Assembly (NCBI RefSeq): GCF_905475345.1
Contig: NC_066593.1
Coordinates: 7,425,274 to 7,489,273 of the forward strand
Source of the DNA: Vespula vulgaris
Taxonomy: Eukaryota; Arthropoda; Insecta; Hymenoptera; Vespidae
DNA length: 64,000 nucleotides
Direction: 5' to 3'
Shown: piece by piece, positions 50,701 to 61,019 of the stretch
Layout: each line of letters begins with the position of its first letter
Numbering within the stretch: the stretch's first letter is position 1
Notes under the pieces: generated by a model
The model's input: only the letters and a program-made list of their open reading frames with translations
Database searches by the model: none
Told to the model about the DNA's origin: nothing
Position numbers and translations under genes: made by a program

Positions 50701-51728
50701 ACGAGATTAACGAAATTTCTCTTACTCTAATTCATACAAGTTCAATTTTAAATTGATTTAATAATAGCTAAGTAATGACTCGTTCGAATCTAAATAAAGT
50801 TTGCATTGTTTTATCGGATCGCAGATATACAAAATTGTAATATATATATATTGATATGAAATGACATCTTTCTTTTATAACGAAGAAATTTTCTCGCTGA
50901 TCTCTTCGAAAAGAACTTTCCAAAACTTCGCAATGTTCTGGTGTTTCGTAGTTTTCCCGGTTTCAACAAATTTTCCGAAATTTTCCGCGTCGTTTTAATA
51001 GCGATCGATAGAAGCTTCCAACGCGGGATGTACTTTCTACTATAACTCGTGAATAATAATATATTCACGAAAGTGGTTTCGACATATCACACCGAAATAA
51101 CCACTGCATTTGACACAAATATATATCGTGCAACCGTAAATTCTCTGATTAATCGTTTAAATATAAATCAACCAGATTCCTTTGATTCGGTTTCAAAATA
51201 AATAACATTAAAATTAAAGAAAAATCGAATCGTAAATACATTAATAGGCAATAACTCGTTAGATATATACATATATTAAAAAAACATTCGACTTACCAAG
51301 GTGTTCAAATCCTTATTGAGATCCTCGAGGTTAGGGCCAGTACCATTCCGTGTCTGAGCTCGAGGATTCGGTCCACTGACCGAAGCCAGGATTCGCTTTC
51401 GATGTGCAGGCTTCTGAATCTCTAACACTGCAGCCAACTCGACTTCCCAGATGCGACTCACGCGATCCATGTCGGTGTAGAGATGTTTTCTGAAGGTCTC
51501 CATATAATTCTCCATGTGAATACTTTTCAACCATTCGTCCACGCTCTGACAATGACTACCAAGACGCTTTTCCACGCGTTTATTCAACAAGCCGGCAGCG
51601 TCCATAATTATCGCACGTTCTTGATCACTATTGATTCCCATGTCTCTTAAGTCAGACTCGTCCAGAACTCCGTTCTTCGAGTAAAAGATTTAAATATTTA
51701 AATAATCAGTAAAATCAAACCCTTAAAA

Positions 51729-51773
<45 letters not shown>

Positions 51774-52361
51774 TAGATACTTACTATAAACTCAAGATCA
51801 TCGAAACCATAGTTTATGAAAAGAGATTCATAATCAGCGAGTCCTAAACTCGCTAACCATTGACCGACCGATGTGGAAACGATAGGACTGCTACTAGTAT
51901 CGGAACTTAAGCCTGAGAATAAGAAAATGAAAAATATATTTATTCGTTATCCTATAAAGGAACGCGTTAACATTCAATTGCCACAAATTTCATTCGAAAA
52001 ATTAGAAATATGACGATCCTAAGATATATAATTTCATTACCTAATCTCGTTTGGAATTCTTTCTCGAGTTCAGTGACGAAAACTGATTCTCGTACGAGTC
52101 CTGTACCAAAGGACGCCATGATCTCAGAAATTTTTGCCCATTCTTCTTGCTCATCGAACGGACTCATTATGCTAAGTGATTTTTCATCTCTCTCACGATC
52201 CCTATCCGATAATCGGAAATTCACTTCGTCGTCTTCAAGACGTTCTCCACCACCACCACCCTCCCCGCCGGTTCCCATTCCGCATGCAGTCTGTCCGTAA
52301 ACGTTTCGCAAACGGCGCAATGTACGCGGTCGCTCCGCTGTGACGGAGCCCTTTAACAAAC
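47102..52361 (-). CDS. ANKS1: ANKS1-family SAM/PTB adaptor, C-terminal part (7 exons, 5' partial)
   Basis: Joined exons on the minus strand are 52041-52361, 51785-51912, 51297-51674, 49340-49651, 49081-49239, 48672-48809 and 47102-47713. Every junction has GT..AG and keeps the frame, giving about 681 codons. By residue of this partial protein: conserved SPFDEQEEW segment near 66-74, SAM1 about 121-180, SAM2 about 193-248, proline-rich linker about 315-335, PTB about 362-505, then a Ser/Asn-rich tail to 681. This SAM-SAM-PTB order is diagnostic of ANKS1A/ANKS1B (Odin/AIDA-1). In vertebrates these are cytoplasmic or postsynaptic adaptors whose PTB binds Eph receptor juxtamembrane tyrosines and whose SAM domains pair with other SAM domains. 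The family's N-terminal ankyrin repeats are not seen here. Introns are 958, 271, 100, 1645, 110 and 128 bp from the 3' end upward. The family assignment is strong; the true start is unknown. Confidence 0.93.
48672..48809 (-). CDS. ANKS1: ANKS1 exon: PTB domain middle
   Basis: The 138-bp exon (46 codons, phase 0) has the acceptor TTCAATTAAATAG and the donor ACTATG|GTAAAT. It encodes EPICEHEIRNIHCACQDADD, then LTHFAYITKD and a HFCHVFCVPTM end. The I-x-x-C-x-Q-D-x-x-D-L-x-x-F-A-Y-I-T-K-D pattern is the conserved central sheet of ANKS1-type PTB domains. A longer spurious open frame overlaps this exon in another frame, so it is easily missed. The donor GTAAAT is weaker than its neighbours. Confidence 0.94.
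49081..49239 (-). CDS. ANKS1: ANKS1 exon: PTB domain core, N-terminal part
   Basis: The 159-bp exon (53 codons, phase 0) has the acceptor GAAATTACACAG and the donor ACCAAC|GTAAGA. It encodes YLGSTVVKELRGTESTKKSI, then a basic helix, and ends ITLAISYRGVRFLNTLTN. YLGS followed by a short loop and RGTEST is the classic PTB first strand and helix, and the G-V-R-F strand is also standard. The upstream intron is only 100 bp. Confidence 0.95.
49340..49651 (-). CDS. ANKS1: ANKS1 exon: proline-rich linker and start of PTB
   Basis: The 312-bp exon (104 codons, phase 0) has the acceptor GGTCTCTGTAG and the donor GCCAAC|GTAAGT. It begins with a short helical segment (KTNIQQLKEEIREKLPE). Polar sequence and a basic/proline-rich patch LRHRKNRPAPQPPQRP follow; this patch contains an RxxPxxP SH3-ligand pattern. 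The end WRHQPKALVTGCVTYVAN is the first strand of the PTB domain and matches the W-R-H-x-P-x-x-L pattern found at that point in ANKS1 proteins. The true exon extends 14 codons upstream of the first leucine that could be taken as a start. Confidence 0.92.
51297..51674 (-). CDS. ANKS1: ANKS1 exon: end of SAM1 and all of SAM2
   Basis: The 378-bp exon (126 codons, phase 0 at both ends) has the acceptor TTTTACTCGAAG and the donor ACCTTG|GTAAGT. The first 30 residues (NGVLDESDLRDMGINSDQER and following) complete SAM1, including the D-L-x-x-MGI turn typical of SAM helices. Residues 44-99 of the exon form SAM2: SVDEWLKSIHMENYMETF, then RIWEVELAAVLEIQKPAHRK and RILASV. The end leads into a polar linker (GPNPRAQTRNGTGPNLED). 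Tandem SAM domains at this spacing are an ANKS1 signature. I start the exon at AACGGA because it joins SAM1 cleanly; the AAG acceptor is less pyrimidine-rich than the others. Confidence 0.93.
51730..51770. repeat. (AT)n microsatellite inside a 110-bp ANKS1 intron
   Basis: Pure AT run of 41 bp that fills over a third of the short intron between the two SAM1 exons. Confidence 0.95.
51785..51912 (-). CDS. ANKS1: ANKS1 exon: first half of SAM domain 1
   Basis: The 128-bp exon has the acceptor TTCTTATTCTCAG and the donor TTTATA|GTAAGT. It begins with two bases of a split glycine codon and encodes 42 codons. A serine-rich lead (LSSDTSSSPIVSTS) is followed by VGQWLASLGLADYESLFINY and a GFDDLEFI end, matching helices 1-3 of the first SAM domain of Odin/AIDA-1. 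The intron on its 3' side is only 110 bp and contains a 41-bp AT dinucleotide array. Confidence 0.93.
52041..52361 (-). CDS. ANKS1: ANKS1 exon: linker ending just before SAM1
   Basis: The 321-bp exon follows the acceptor TTTATCAACAG and ends at TTAG|GTAATG. Its first two bases complete a codon begun in the previous exon, and its last base starts the next codon (Gly). It encodes 106 full codons. First comes a basic stretch (RPRTLRRLRNVYG), then a polyglycine/acidic run, then a charged DRDRERDEK segment. The hallmark SPFDEQEEWAKISEIMASFG follows; it is strongly conserved just before SAM1 in ANKS1 proteins. A methionine directly before SPFDEQ could serve as an internal start, but the basic segment upstream also looks like genuine protein. 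Confidence 0.92.
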
Positions 52362-53334
52362 CTGTTGATAAACATAACAAAATTTTGTATAAATATCTAA
52401 CACGCTAAGAAGCTTTTTATTGTTATACCTTATCATTCAAATCATTGTTCTATTTCTTTGTATGTAGAAATTAGATTTTGAACAATGCAGAAAGAAAAAA
52501 ACAAATTTATAAAATTCCGTTCATTATCGGGGAATTCGTTAGAAAGAAATTTAACTGTAAAACATGAATTTATTGACTTATAATTGCGGTTTATCGAATG
52601 AGAGATGAATATCATGCATGTTTTAGAAGAGAAAAAAGAAAATTGACTCGTGCATAGCTTTCATTTCATCGACCACGAATCTTACTATCCAATCGATAGA
52701 TATTTCAAGTGGATACCTGTCTACCCACCATAAGCCGCATCCATAATGCATATATCTATGCATCACTTACATACATAGACATATATCGATAAATACGTTG
52801 AATATTTATTGTAAAATCGTCATTGTTCGATGTTCTCGAGAAATTAATTTTTTCGAAAAGAATTAAGTTTGACAGAATTAAGCCTCATACTATTTCATAA
52901 AAGATATTGTCAAAAAAATGTATCGTTTGTTTCTTCGAAAGACAAAACGGACGTACTTCTATAGAGAAACGGAAAAGATTAAATCCTATGTGGTACATAG
53001 TTCGATCAATGCTTCGATCAGATACGAACAATACATATGTCCATACTTGTGTTCTCGTGGAGAACGAATACGGATAAACGGACGTCACAGAGAAAAAATT
53101 CGTTTGAAGTTCGACGTTCCGTAAAAAAAAAAAAGAGAAAGAGAGAAAGAGAGAAAAAGAGAGAGCACAGAAGGGAAGGAAAAAAGTGTAAGAAAAAAAG
53201 AAAAAACATTTCCGAGGGTCGAATGATTTACAGATAACCAACATTTTTTCCCCGTTCTTCTTGTCGGTCATCGGGCAGGAATTTTAAAAAGTATATAGAT
53301 ACGTATGTGCTCGTGCGCTTACAAAGTTACTTAC

Positions 53335-53365
53335 AGTCGAGATGATGCAGCTCGGTTAAAATCAT
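53335..53365 (-). CDS. Candidate alternative first coding exon of ANKS1
   Basis: An ATG begins ten codons (MILTELHHLD) plus one base before an excellent donor, CGACT|GTAAGT. That leftover base matches the two-base start of the exon at 52361, giving a Cys codon and an uninterrupted frame into the RPRTLRRLRNVYG segment. A pyrimidine-rich stretch ending in CACGAG just before the ATG could instead be an acceptor, which would make this a 32-bp internal microexon. Alternative short first exons are known for vertebrate ANKS1B. The splice fit is seen directly; use as a start is inference. Confidence 0.4.
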
Positions 53366-53410
53366 ACTCGTGAAAGAATGCAAATATAAAGCCTTCGTTT
53401 TTTTGAAGCA

Positions 53411-53438
53411 GTGTATAGTTTGTTGTGTATAGTTTGTT
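53411..53438. repeat. Perfect 14-bp tandem duplication
   Basis: GTGTATAGTTTGTT occurs twice in direct succession, about 45 bp upstream (minus-strand sense) of the candidate ATG exon. Confidence 0.8.
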
Positions 53439-53972
53439 GATGAGTATAATCAAACTAGATAGTGGAATTAACAAAAAAGTATCGAGGTAATTATCTCTTT
53501 TTAAAATAAAAATTGTATATTATGATTATTTATTATCATACTTTTAACTATTATTTATCATCATTTAAAAAAAATTATACATATGTATATCCATATTTTT
53601 TTACTGGGTATCGTTAGATACAAAGAATCAAATATCTTATTTGTGATAGAATAAAAATTCTGAATAAAAACATGATCGCAGGCATAATAAAAGAATTTGA
53701 ATGGAAGAATATTGCGAAGTAGTCTTTGAAGTTGTACATTGTATATACAAACAAAAATATTTATCTATTTCTATTTGTCTTTCATGTTGTATTACATACG
53801 CGTAAATCGATATTATATTTGTTCAATCATACGATCCGAGCATATATAAATATTAAAAAAATACGGTATTGCGTAATAAGTACTTATTTTGCGTTTTCCT
53901 CTTTTAATATATTCGTCCTTCTTGTTCAAATTTAACGTTTCTCTTTTCATCTATCTAGTTGCTACGTTATGT

Positions 53973-53998
53973 GTGTGTATATATATATATATATATAT
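53973..53998. repeat. (GT)n/(AT)n tract
   Basis: GTGTGT followed by AT dinucleotides. Confidence 0.88.
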
Positions 53999-54429
53999 CT
54001 GTTTTTCGTATTATTCATTAGATGAAAAATCCTCGTACCTTTACCACCATCTTTTCTACAATATAAACAAAAAGCTTAATATAAAAATGTAAAATAATAA
54101 TCCAGTACCGTTGAAGTCCAAGTTGAAATAGACAAATTAAAATGAAAGAAAAAGGAAAAAAAAAAAAGAAAAAATTAAGTCTCTCCGCTAATGACATCGG
54201 CTTGACAAAATGGCATCACGAAGAAGGAAAGCAAGTGAGTAGTCTTGTATTCCCGTCAGCTATTCTGAAACATTATTTCCAGGAGAATGAAATGAATTTA
54301 CGGTCGGGATGATCCTGACTTTCGTTTTTAAATTCAACGAGAACGAGATCGCAGCAATTTCTTCTCTTATATTTAAACATCGCGTCCTGATTTTCCCACT
54401 GGCTTCGACTAACTCCTTCAACCCTCTGT

Positions 54430-54466
54430 ATCTCTCTTTTCTCTATTTCTCTCTTTCTCTCTTTCT

Positions 54467-54508
<42 letters not shown>

Positions 54509-54513
54509 ACTCA

Positions 54514-54544
<31 letters not shown>
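54430..54544. repeat. (CT)n microsatellite, about 115 bp
   Basis: CT array with TTT and CACT interruptions, in the ANKS1 5' intron. Confidence 0.94.
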
Positions 54545-55017
54545 GTGTTTCTTTCTGCACTCGAGTTTTTCAGAGACACTCCCTTTCATTGGTAGTGTGA
54601 GCAAGGGGAGGGTCCTTATTGTGGTCTCGCATTATTTCGTCGTCACGAAAGGACAATTCCTCGTTTTCAAACCACGACACAATCGGCGTTGGCGGCTTCG
54701 CGTTTCTACGATTGAAGAAGAAAGAAAGAGATAAAGAGAAAACGAGAGAGAAAGGAAAAAAGAGAAAATGAGAGAAAGAGAGAGAGAGAGAAGGGAAGAA
54801 GAAGAAGAGAAGGAGCTGCAAAAAGGAGACTCTTTCATACGAATTTCGCAAATGAGAATTCACTCGAATGCGCGAGTAGTTAGAAAGAGAGTAAGAGAGA
54901 GATAAAAAGAGAGATAGAGAAAGAAAGGAGGTGGTTGTAAGTAATAACCATACACGATGTCTGCCTTTCAAAAAAGCTTCGTGTCCTTTAATGCGCGAAG
55001 AAACATGACTAGTGACG

Positions 55018-55052
55018 TATACATACACACATACATACACACACACACACAT
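55018..55052. repeat. (CA)n/(CATA)n tract
   Basis: CA dinucleotides mixed with CATA units. Confidence 0.88.
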
Positions 55053-55219
55053 ATTATATATGCATCTTTGCATATAACTGTGTATGTACATATGTATACA
55101 TACGTATAAATGTAACTCGTATGAACTTGTATATACATACAGAATGAAAAGCTCATAAAAATACTAAATGAAGAAATGTGGTATAGAGAGGAGAAGATGG
55201 AGCAGGAGGGTTGATATAA

Positions 55220-55256
55220 AGAAAAAGAAAGAGAAAGAGAGAAAGAGAGAGAGAGA

Positions 55257-55298
<42 letters not shown>
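55220..55298. repeat. (GA)n microsatellite
   Basis: GA array with AAAG and GGGA interruptions. Confidence 0.94.
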
Positions 55299-58200
55299 AA
55301 CTCTCGCACCGCATTACAAGCAGCAAACGTACGTAATTTTAATTAAAGCTCCATGACGAGAAAGCGTCGCTTGCTGTCAAGCCACCGACGTTATATTATG
55401 TAGGTAGTTATTCAAGTCATATACACAAATTACGTAAATCCTCATCATCACACCCTCCTTCGCGTCCCTACACTTTCTGCTTGCTCTACTTGCGCAACGC
55501 GCGCACACCTTCCCTCAATCCATTTCTCAAACTTTCTTTTCTTCCTGTGTATCCTCTATGTACTCTTTTATCTGTGTTCATCATCTTATTTCTCCTTTAT
55601 TTTTTAATTTTTTTTTTTTATAATTCTCCTCTCTGATAAAATAGTAATATTACCTTTACGGAAAGACTCGACTTTCACTTTAAGTTTAAATCATTGTTGT
55701 AAGATGTTATTAATTTACTTAATACATTGATTCCTTTTTTTTCATTCGTTGTTTTCGTAGCTATTAATTACGAATGTTTTTTTCTCTTTAAAACGTTACG
55801 CGATCGATCGTATAGATTTCATTCTACTATTACTATATACATAATATTAACTTTCAATCGTTATCTCTCGAATAATATTTCATTCCTAAAAGAAACTATC
55901 GGAAGGTTTGACTTTGTTTAGTCGATTTTCCATGTTTGGTGATTCATCCTTATCGGTCTTGTGCCGTCGATGACGCATTTTTTTCCACGAACGATTAGAA
56001 TCGTGTCAATGAAAAAATACTTACTTATGTACAAAGCAATAACACACCGGTTTAAATTTACATTTGATTTTCTAATCTATCATTGAATTTATGTTAATGA
56101 AGATCATTAAAAAAAAAATTGATCGTTGGATAAGATCTGCTTTGAATTACATGAACTTTAAGCGTTTCAGTTTAAAGATTTATTTGCTATAAAAATTCAC
56201 TAGCATGTATATGAACTAAACGGAATGAAATACTTGCAAAAACCGAGATATCGTTCTATTATGATTTTACGACGTATAGGAAGAGAAAGAGAGACAAAAA
56301 ATCTACAAGCAAAAGGAACGCCAAACACCATTTAGGATATCTTTAATTCTTAAACAATAAATATTTCCTCTTATCTGACTCATTCTCTCTCTCTCTCTCG
56401 TTTTATGCTTTCTTACTCGACTGGAAGAGATCATCACCGTTACATTATGATGGGTGCTAACTTCCGCTTCTCTTAATTTGCCTCCTTTTCTCTCTTTCTA
56501 CATTACTCTCTTCGTACCAAAGGATATATGATGCGGTCCATTAAAGCAAGGAAAATCTGCGACGGTTTTGCTATTCCGACGACGGCCATAAACGTTAAAA
56601 GCTATCCTTGCGTAAATAAATGCTTTGAAAAGCGTACACGTTCCATGACCTACGACAAGAGAACACTAAATCTATCTTTTTCCTTTCATCTCAATTTAAG
56701 TATATATTAGAAAGAGCAAAGTTTTTTCATAATAAGACGTACCATCGCATTTTTTAAAACCTTGATGTAATATCTTTATAAATAAATGCGAAGATAAAAT
56801 GAAATAATACAAAAACTGTTCTATCTTTTACAGAGTTAAACAGAAATGTAATAAAAAATATTTTTATAGCAATCTTAAAATATTTAAATAACTAGAGAGA
56901 GAGAAAGAAAGAGAGAGAGATTCAAGCCTAACTATGCCTGGATGGCTAGAGCTTTAAACCTTCGTTATTTGTTACGGGCATATATATATATCTATTTATA
57001 CCAGCAACTGGGATCAACGAATCTTAACCGATTGTGGGTGCTTGTCATCTCATGTTCTTACTCACACCTGCCATCAAGTTAATCATTCGAGAAAGCCAAG
57101 CAAAGAGAAATCTAGCGTGAAATTGCAGTATCATATAAGTCAATTGTAATTGATTCGGCTCATAATATGATATCGTTACGTATATTTCATTTGTTGCATT
57201 TTAATTGGTAGTAGACTCGTTCGCGCGTGAATAGATTAGAATGGTAGATAACATCGGATAATCGTTCACGACTCTCAAGACGATTTATCTCAATGCATTA
57301 CATTACCTTCCGCTCAGATAACAATCAGCCTCGAGCATACGTTCTGTCAAGTTTAAGTGGCAACGATTATGCGACGCGGTGATTCGTCCTCTACTTAACG
57401 CAGGAACAGTTCAATGGAATAATAACGTCGTCGTTAAACCGTGCTATACTATCTGGAATACAACGCCATGTAGATAAAAAAATATCGAATTATCTATCAT
57501 CTATATTCTTTAGAGATAATTATTATCAATTGCATTATCTTCCCGCAAAAGATGGACTCATTGTGAAACGCAATAGTTGTATCGTATACGATTAGAAAGA
57601 TTTTTTTTATCAACTCTGGCAGGCTTATTATCTAAACTGAAATAGATAATATTATCATCTGAGCAATATCCGTATGTTGACCTTGCCATTTGTTATTTTA
57701 ATCCTTTCACCGTCGATTATTTTCTATTTTTTGAAGATTACCAGATTAAACGAAAACTTAATTAAAATATAGGTAGAGTCATAAAAATTGATAAATCCTA
57801 CGAGAATCCTTGTGTACCATTTTCTAAAATTTATACTGAAAATTCTTCAACGTTTTTCAACAATAAAAAAGAAAGGAAATAAAATGCCAGTGAAGAATAA
57901 ACGAAAATGCCACACGATACTACAAGCTCCGCTTATAAATATCCTAGGCCAAGCATCGACCGTAAATTGGAACGATGAGTAATCGAATTTACTACGAGTA
58001 AAAAACACGTTCAGAAAATTGACGTTGACAGCCTATCACAAAATACTATCAATAGAAAACATCCTAAATAGACAAAAAATACTTTACCAGAAAATACTTT
58101 ATATCATATTCGAACCAACATACCGTGAATGTGAATTTTGAAAAGAAAGAAGCGAATCATATATTTTTTACATAGAGAAACTTTAAAGAAATAATAATTC

Positions 58201-58361
58201 AAATGGTAATTAATCAACATTTTTTTACCTTACTGTTTAAAATCAGGGTTTCTTAATTTGGAAAAAAAGAATTTCATTTTTTTTTCGACAAATATCATTT
58301 AAGTGGAAGATCGTTTTGACGTATTATAATTTGCCAATGACAAATATTTTACGATACTTAC

Positions 58362-58398
58362 AGTCGAATTGTAATGGTGCGAGTCTTGGGACAGCGAG
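58362..58398 (-). CDS. Candidate ANKS1 linker or 5' exon
   Basis: A strong donor (CGACT|GTAAGT) ends a 37-bp segment. An acceptor GGCGTTCAAG has a CTAAC branch-point-like sequence about 25 bases upstream. Read in the phase required by the exon at 52361 it encodes LAVPRLAPLQFD plus a split Cys. A second acceptor at CTTAG would extend the exon to 58431. In that longer form a different frame reads RLSNFGLWRSSSLSQDSHHY, but its phase does not fit the next exon. It could equally be an untranslated exon. No family recognition supports it. Confidence 0.35.
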
Positions 58399-59078
58399 CT
58401 TGAACGCCAGAGACCAAAGTTAGAAAGCCGTCTAAGAATATCAGAATTGCGAGGCGAGAATAGACCAGAGAAATAACATTAAGTGAAAATCTACCGTTAT
58501 TCGAAGCTACGGAAATATCAGAAACGATGGAAGAAACTCGACGTATTTATACCTATCGTGCTCCTGTCCTCCTTTTCTACAAATTCTCTGTCACTCTCTT
58601 CGTAGTTGGATGAGACTCGTTATTTACATCAACAATTTTTGCATTCACGACACGCCAAAAAAAGAGAAAATCATCTTTCCATCTAAAGGAATGTACATAC
58701 TCTTTGGTTTTTAACTTGCTTACCTCTTCAACGCCTAAAGCAATCTATGCTATTTCTGATCCTTTAAAATCAAATTGAAAGACGAATTAGAAGGACGTTA
58801 ATTAACAAAAACCTTTTCATGGAACTACGTTAACGTAAAAATATAACTCTATCACATCGACGAATAATATCGTTTCAGCGAACATACATAACACACGAAT
58901 TAAAAATCGTCAAGTTGTTTCTTCCAACTGGATTTATTCAGAAAATAATCGACTTCCTTGAAGTGCATACGTATGCATGTAAGTAACTATGTACGGCGTT
59001 TATTGAAACACTAATTAACCGCACGACATTTTTTCCGCAACTACAAAGTAAAAGAGGACAAAGTTATTTCGAGACAAA

Positions 59079-59128
59079 AGAAGAGAGAGAGACAGGGAGG
59101 GGAGAGAGAGAGAGGAGAGAGAGAAAAA

Positions 59129-59159
<31 letters not shown>

Positions 59160-59165
59160 GAAAGA
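59079..59165. repeat. GA-rich microsatellite
   Basis: GA array with GGGG and AAAA interruptions; a possible minus-strand donor (CGAG|GTGAGG) lies about 30 bp beyond, at 59,196. Confidence 0.93.
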
Positions 59166-60392
59166 GGACAAAAAAGAAAAAATGCACAATCCTCACCTCG
59201 AACAGATAGTACTGGAGTAGTCTTCGCGACGTGACGTAATCCGTGTCGTCGTACCGTGCAAACTATTATTACGTCAAGGGAACGTAAAGAGCAACAAGTA
59301 TCGCGGTTTTTGCGAAGCACGCCAGGAACTTCGAACACGCGGTGTACTTGCCGAGTGCACGTGGCATGACTGAACACACGCATACACGAGCGATTGCTCT
59401 TATATACACACTATACCAATGCGAAAGAAGGATTGCACATTTGGAAATAATAGAAGCAGAGAAGAAGATTGTCCCCTCAGTCACACTCTTTCTCTCTCAC
59501 ACACTTCTCTCTCTCTCTCTCATTCTTTCTATCACAGATGTGCACACGTTTTATCGTATACTCGCCCTCTCTTTGGTCAACTTTCTCATCTCTTTCCCTC
59601 TCTCACTCATTCCTTTTACTTCGAAGATCCGCTTCGCTCCTTCCTCGACTCTGTAAACATTTCTTATCCTTCTCTCTCTCCTGCATTTTATTTTGCATAT
59701 AACTGTCTCGTTTCTTTCAAGTGTTACGAAAATAGAAAAGAAGGTAAAAAGAGGAAAGTCTTCTTCTATCCTTCTTTCTCCATCCTTACTTCGAAGTTAC
59801 GAACGCGCAACGAACGAGCAACGAACGACGATCGAGTTTTCCAACGTGACACGCCCTAAACGAGACTAACTCGGCTCACCACCTGTCTATCTACGTATCC
59901 TCGATCAATGTAGGATCGAACGTACCCATCGATCGTTCTTCTCGAGCGAGATGGTGCACGTGGCTTCCACCTGCTCCTCCTCCTCCTCCTCCTTCTCTTC
60001 AATAACCAGCTTCCCCTTTCGCGATGCACGAACTCAGAGATATCCTCGACACCTCCACCTCACTAGAAACGGAGGTTTTACGAGGACAACGTCGTAGAAT
60101 TGCTTTTCCATCTCTCTAGATCTCTCTCTCGTCGCCAAGACGACATTCTTTCTACATACGCCGACTCGATTCGTCGACTCCACTCGAGTCCAATAGAATC
60201 AGCTGACTTCGACGAAAGAAGATATATGACCTCTCTCGGACTCTCGTTCCTATCGATGTTTCTCGTTTAAACCAGTGATCACACTTTCCAACGAACGTTC
60301 CGACCTTTTCTTGGCATCTTTCACGTTTGAAATGATACCATGCGAGAAAACAAAATTATCTGAAATGTTTGACTATGTCGTCTGAAACTCAC

Positions 60393-60600
60393 GACGAAAC
60401 TCTTCGACGTGCCGCAAGGCTGCTTAACGAGACGACTAATTCGAACGTGTTGGGTCCACGAGCACAAATGAGGAACAGTGAGGAGAAAGAGGAGGAAGAA
60501 GAGGAGGTGTGGTGGTAGTGGTGGCAGAAGAGGAGGACGAAGAAGAGAAGGAGAAGACCTCGACACCCGCACTACCGTCTGTCTGACAATACGCTTGTGA
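60393..60600 (-). promoter_or_regulatory. Candidate promoter/first exon for an internal ANKS1 transcript
   Basis: On the minus strand a strong donor, TTTCGTC|GTGAGT, ends a CpG-rich segment. About 190 bases upstream lies an initiator-like TTGTCAGACAGACGG. GA-rich arrays of the kind bound by GAGA factors sit just beyond, at 60.6-60.83 kb. No ATG opens a long frame, so it would be an untranslated first exon splicing toward 58.4 or 52.4 kb. The donor is visible; promoter status is inference. Confidence 0.25.
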
Positions 60601-60722
60601 GAAGGACAGAAAGTGAGAGTGAGAAGGCATAAGAGAAAGAGAGAAAAAGAAAGAGAGAGAGAATGCCGCCTTCTCCGTTTCTATGTATTTGTATTTGTCT
60701 GTGAGTGTCTGACCGTCACAGA

Positions 60723-60770
60723 GGAAGACGAGAAAGAGAAAAGAGGAAGAGAGAGAGAGAAAAAGAGAGG

Positions 60771-60802
<32 letters not shown>

Positions 60803-60833
60803 AAGAGAGAAGAGAGAAAGCGAGAGAGGGAGA
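60723..60833. repeat. GA-rich microsatellite
   Basis: GA array with AAAG interruptions, about 120 bp upstream of the candidate minus-strand start at about 60.6 kb. Confidence 0.93.
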
Positions 60834-61019
60834 GCTAGTGGCCAGAGTAAGAACGTGCGAGTAGTATGGAAAGATGACCCCAGATATGGGACTAGCACTC
60901 GACGGGACCCCGGACCGAATCGCACTGCGTTGTGTCGAGTCCAAACCCGGGGCCCTGACCGATCGTTTAACCGGAGAGGGACTCTCCCTCTCTCCCTCTT
61001 CCTTCCTTCCTTCCACCTC

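Larger units (their letters stand above)
52362..58361. other. ANKS1 5' intronic region
   Basis: AT-rich sequence with CT, GA and CA arrays between the first certain coding exon and the candidate exon at 58,362. Apart from the candidate at 53,335-53,365 I see no exon and no ankyrin-repeat coding sequence on either strand. Confidence 0.6.
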
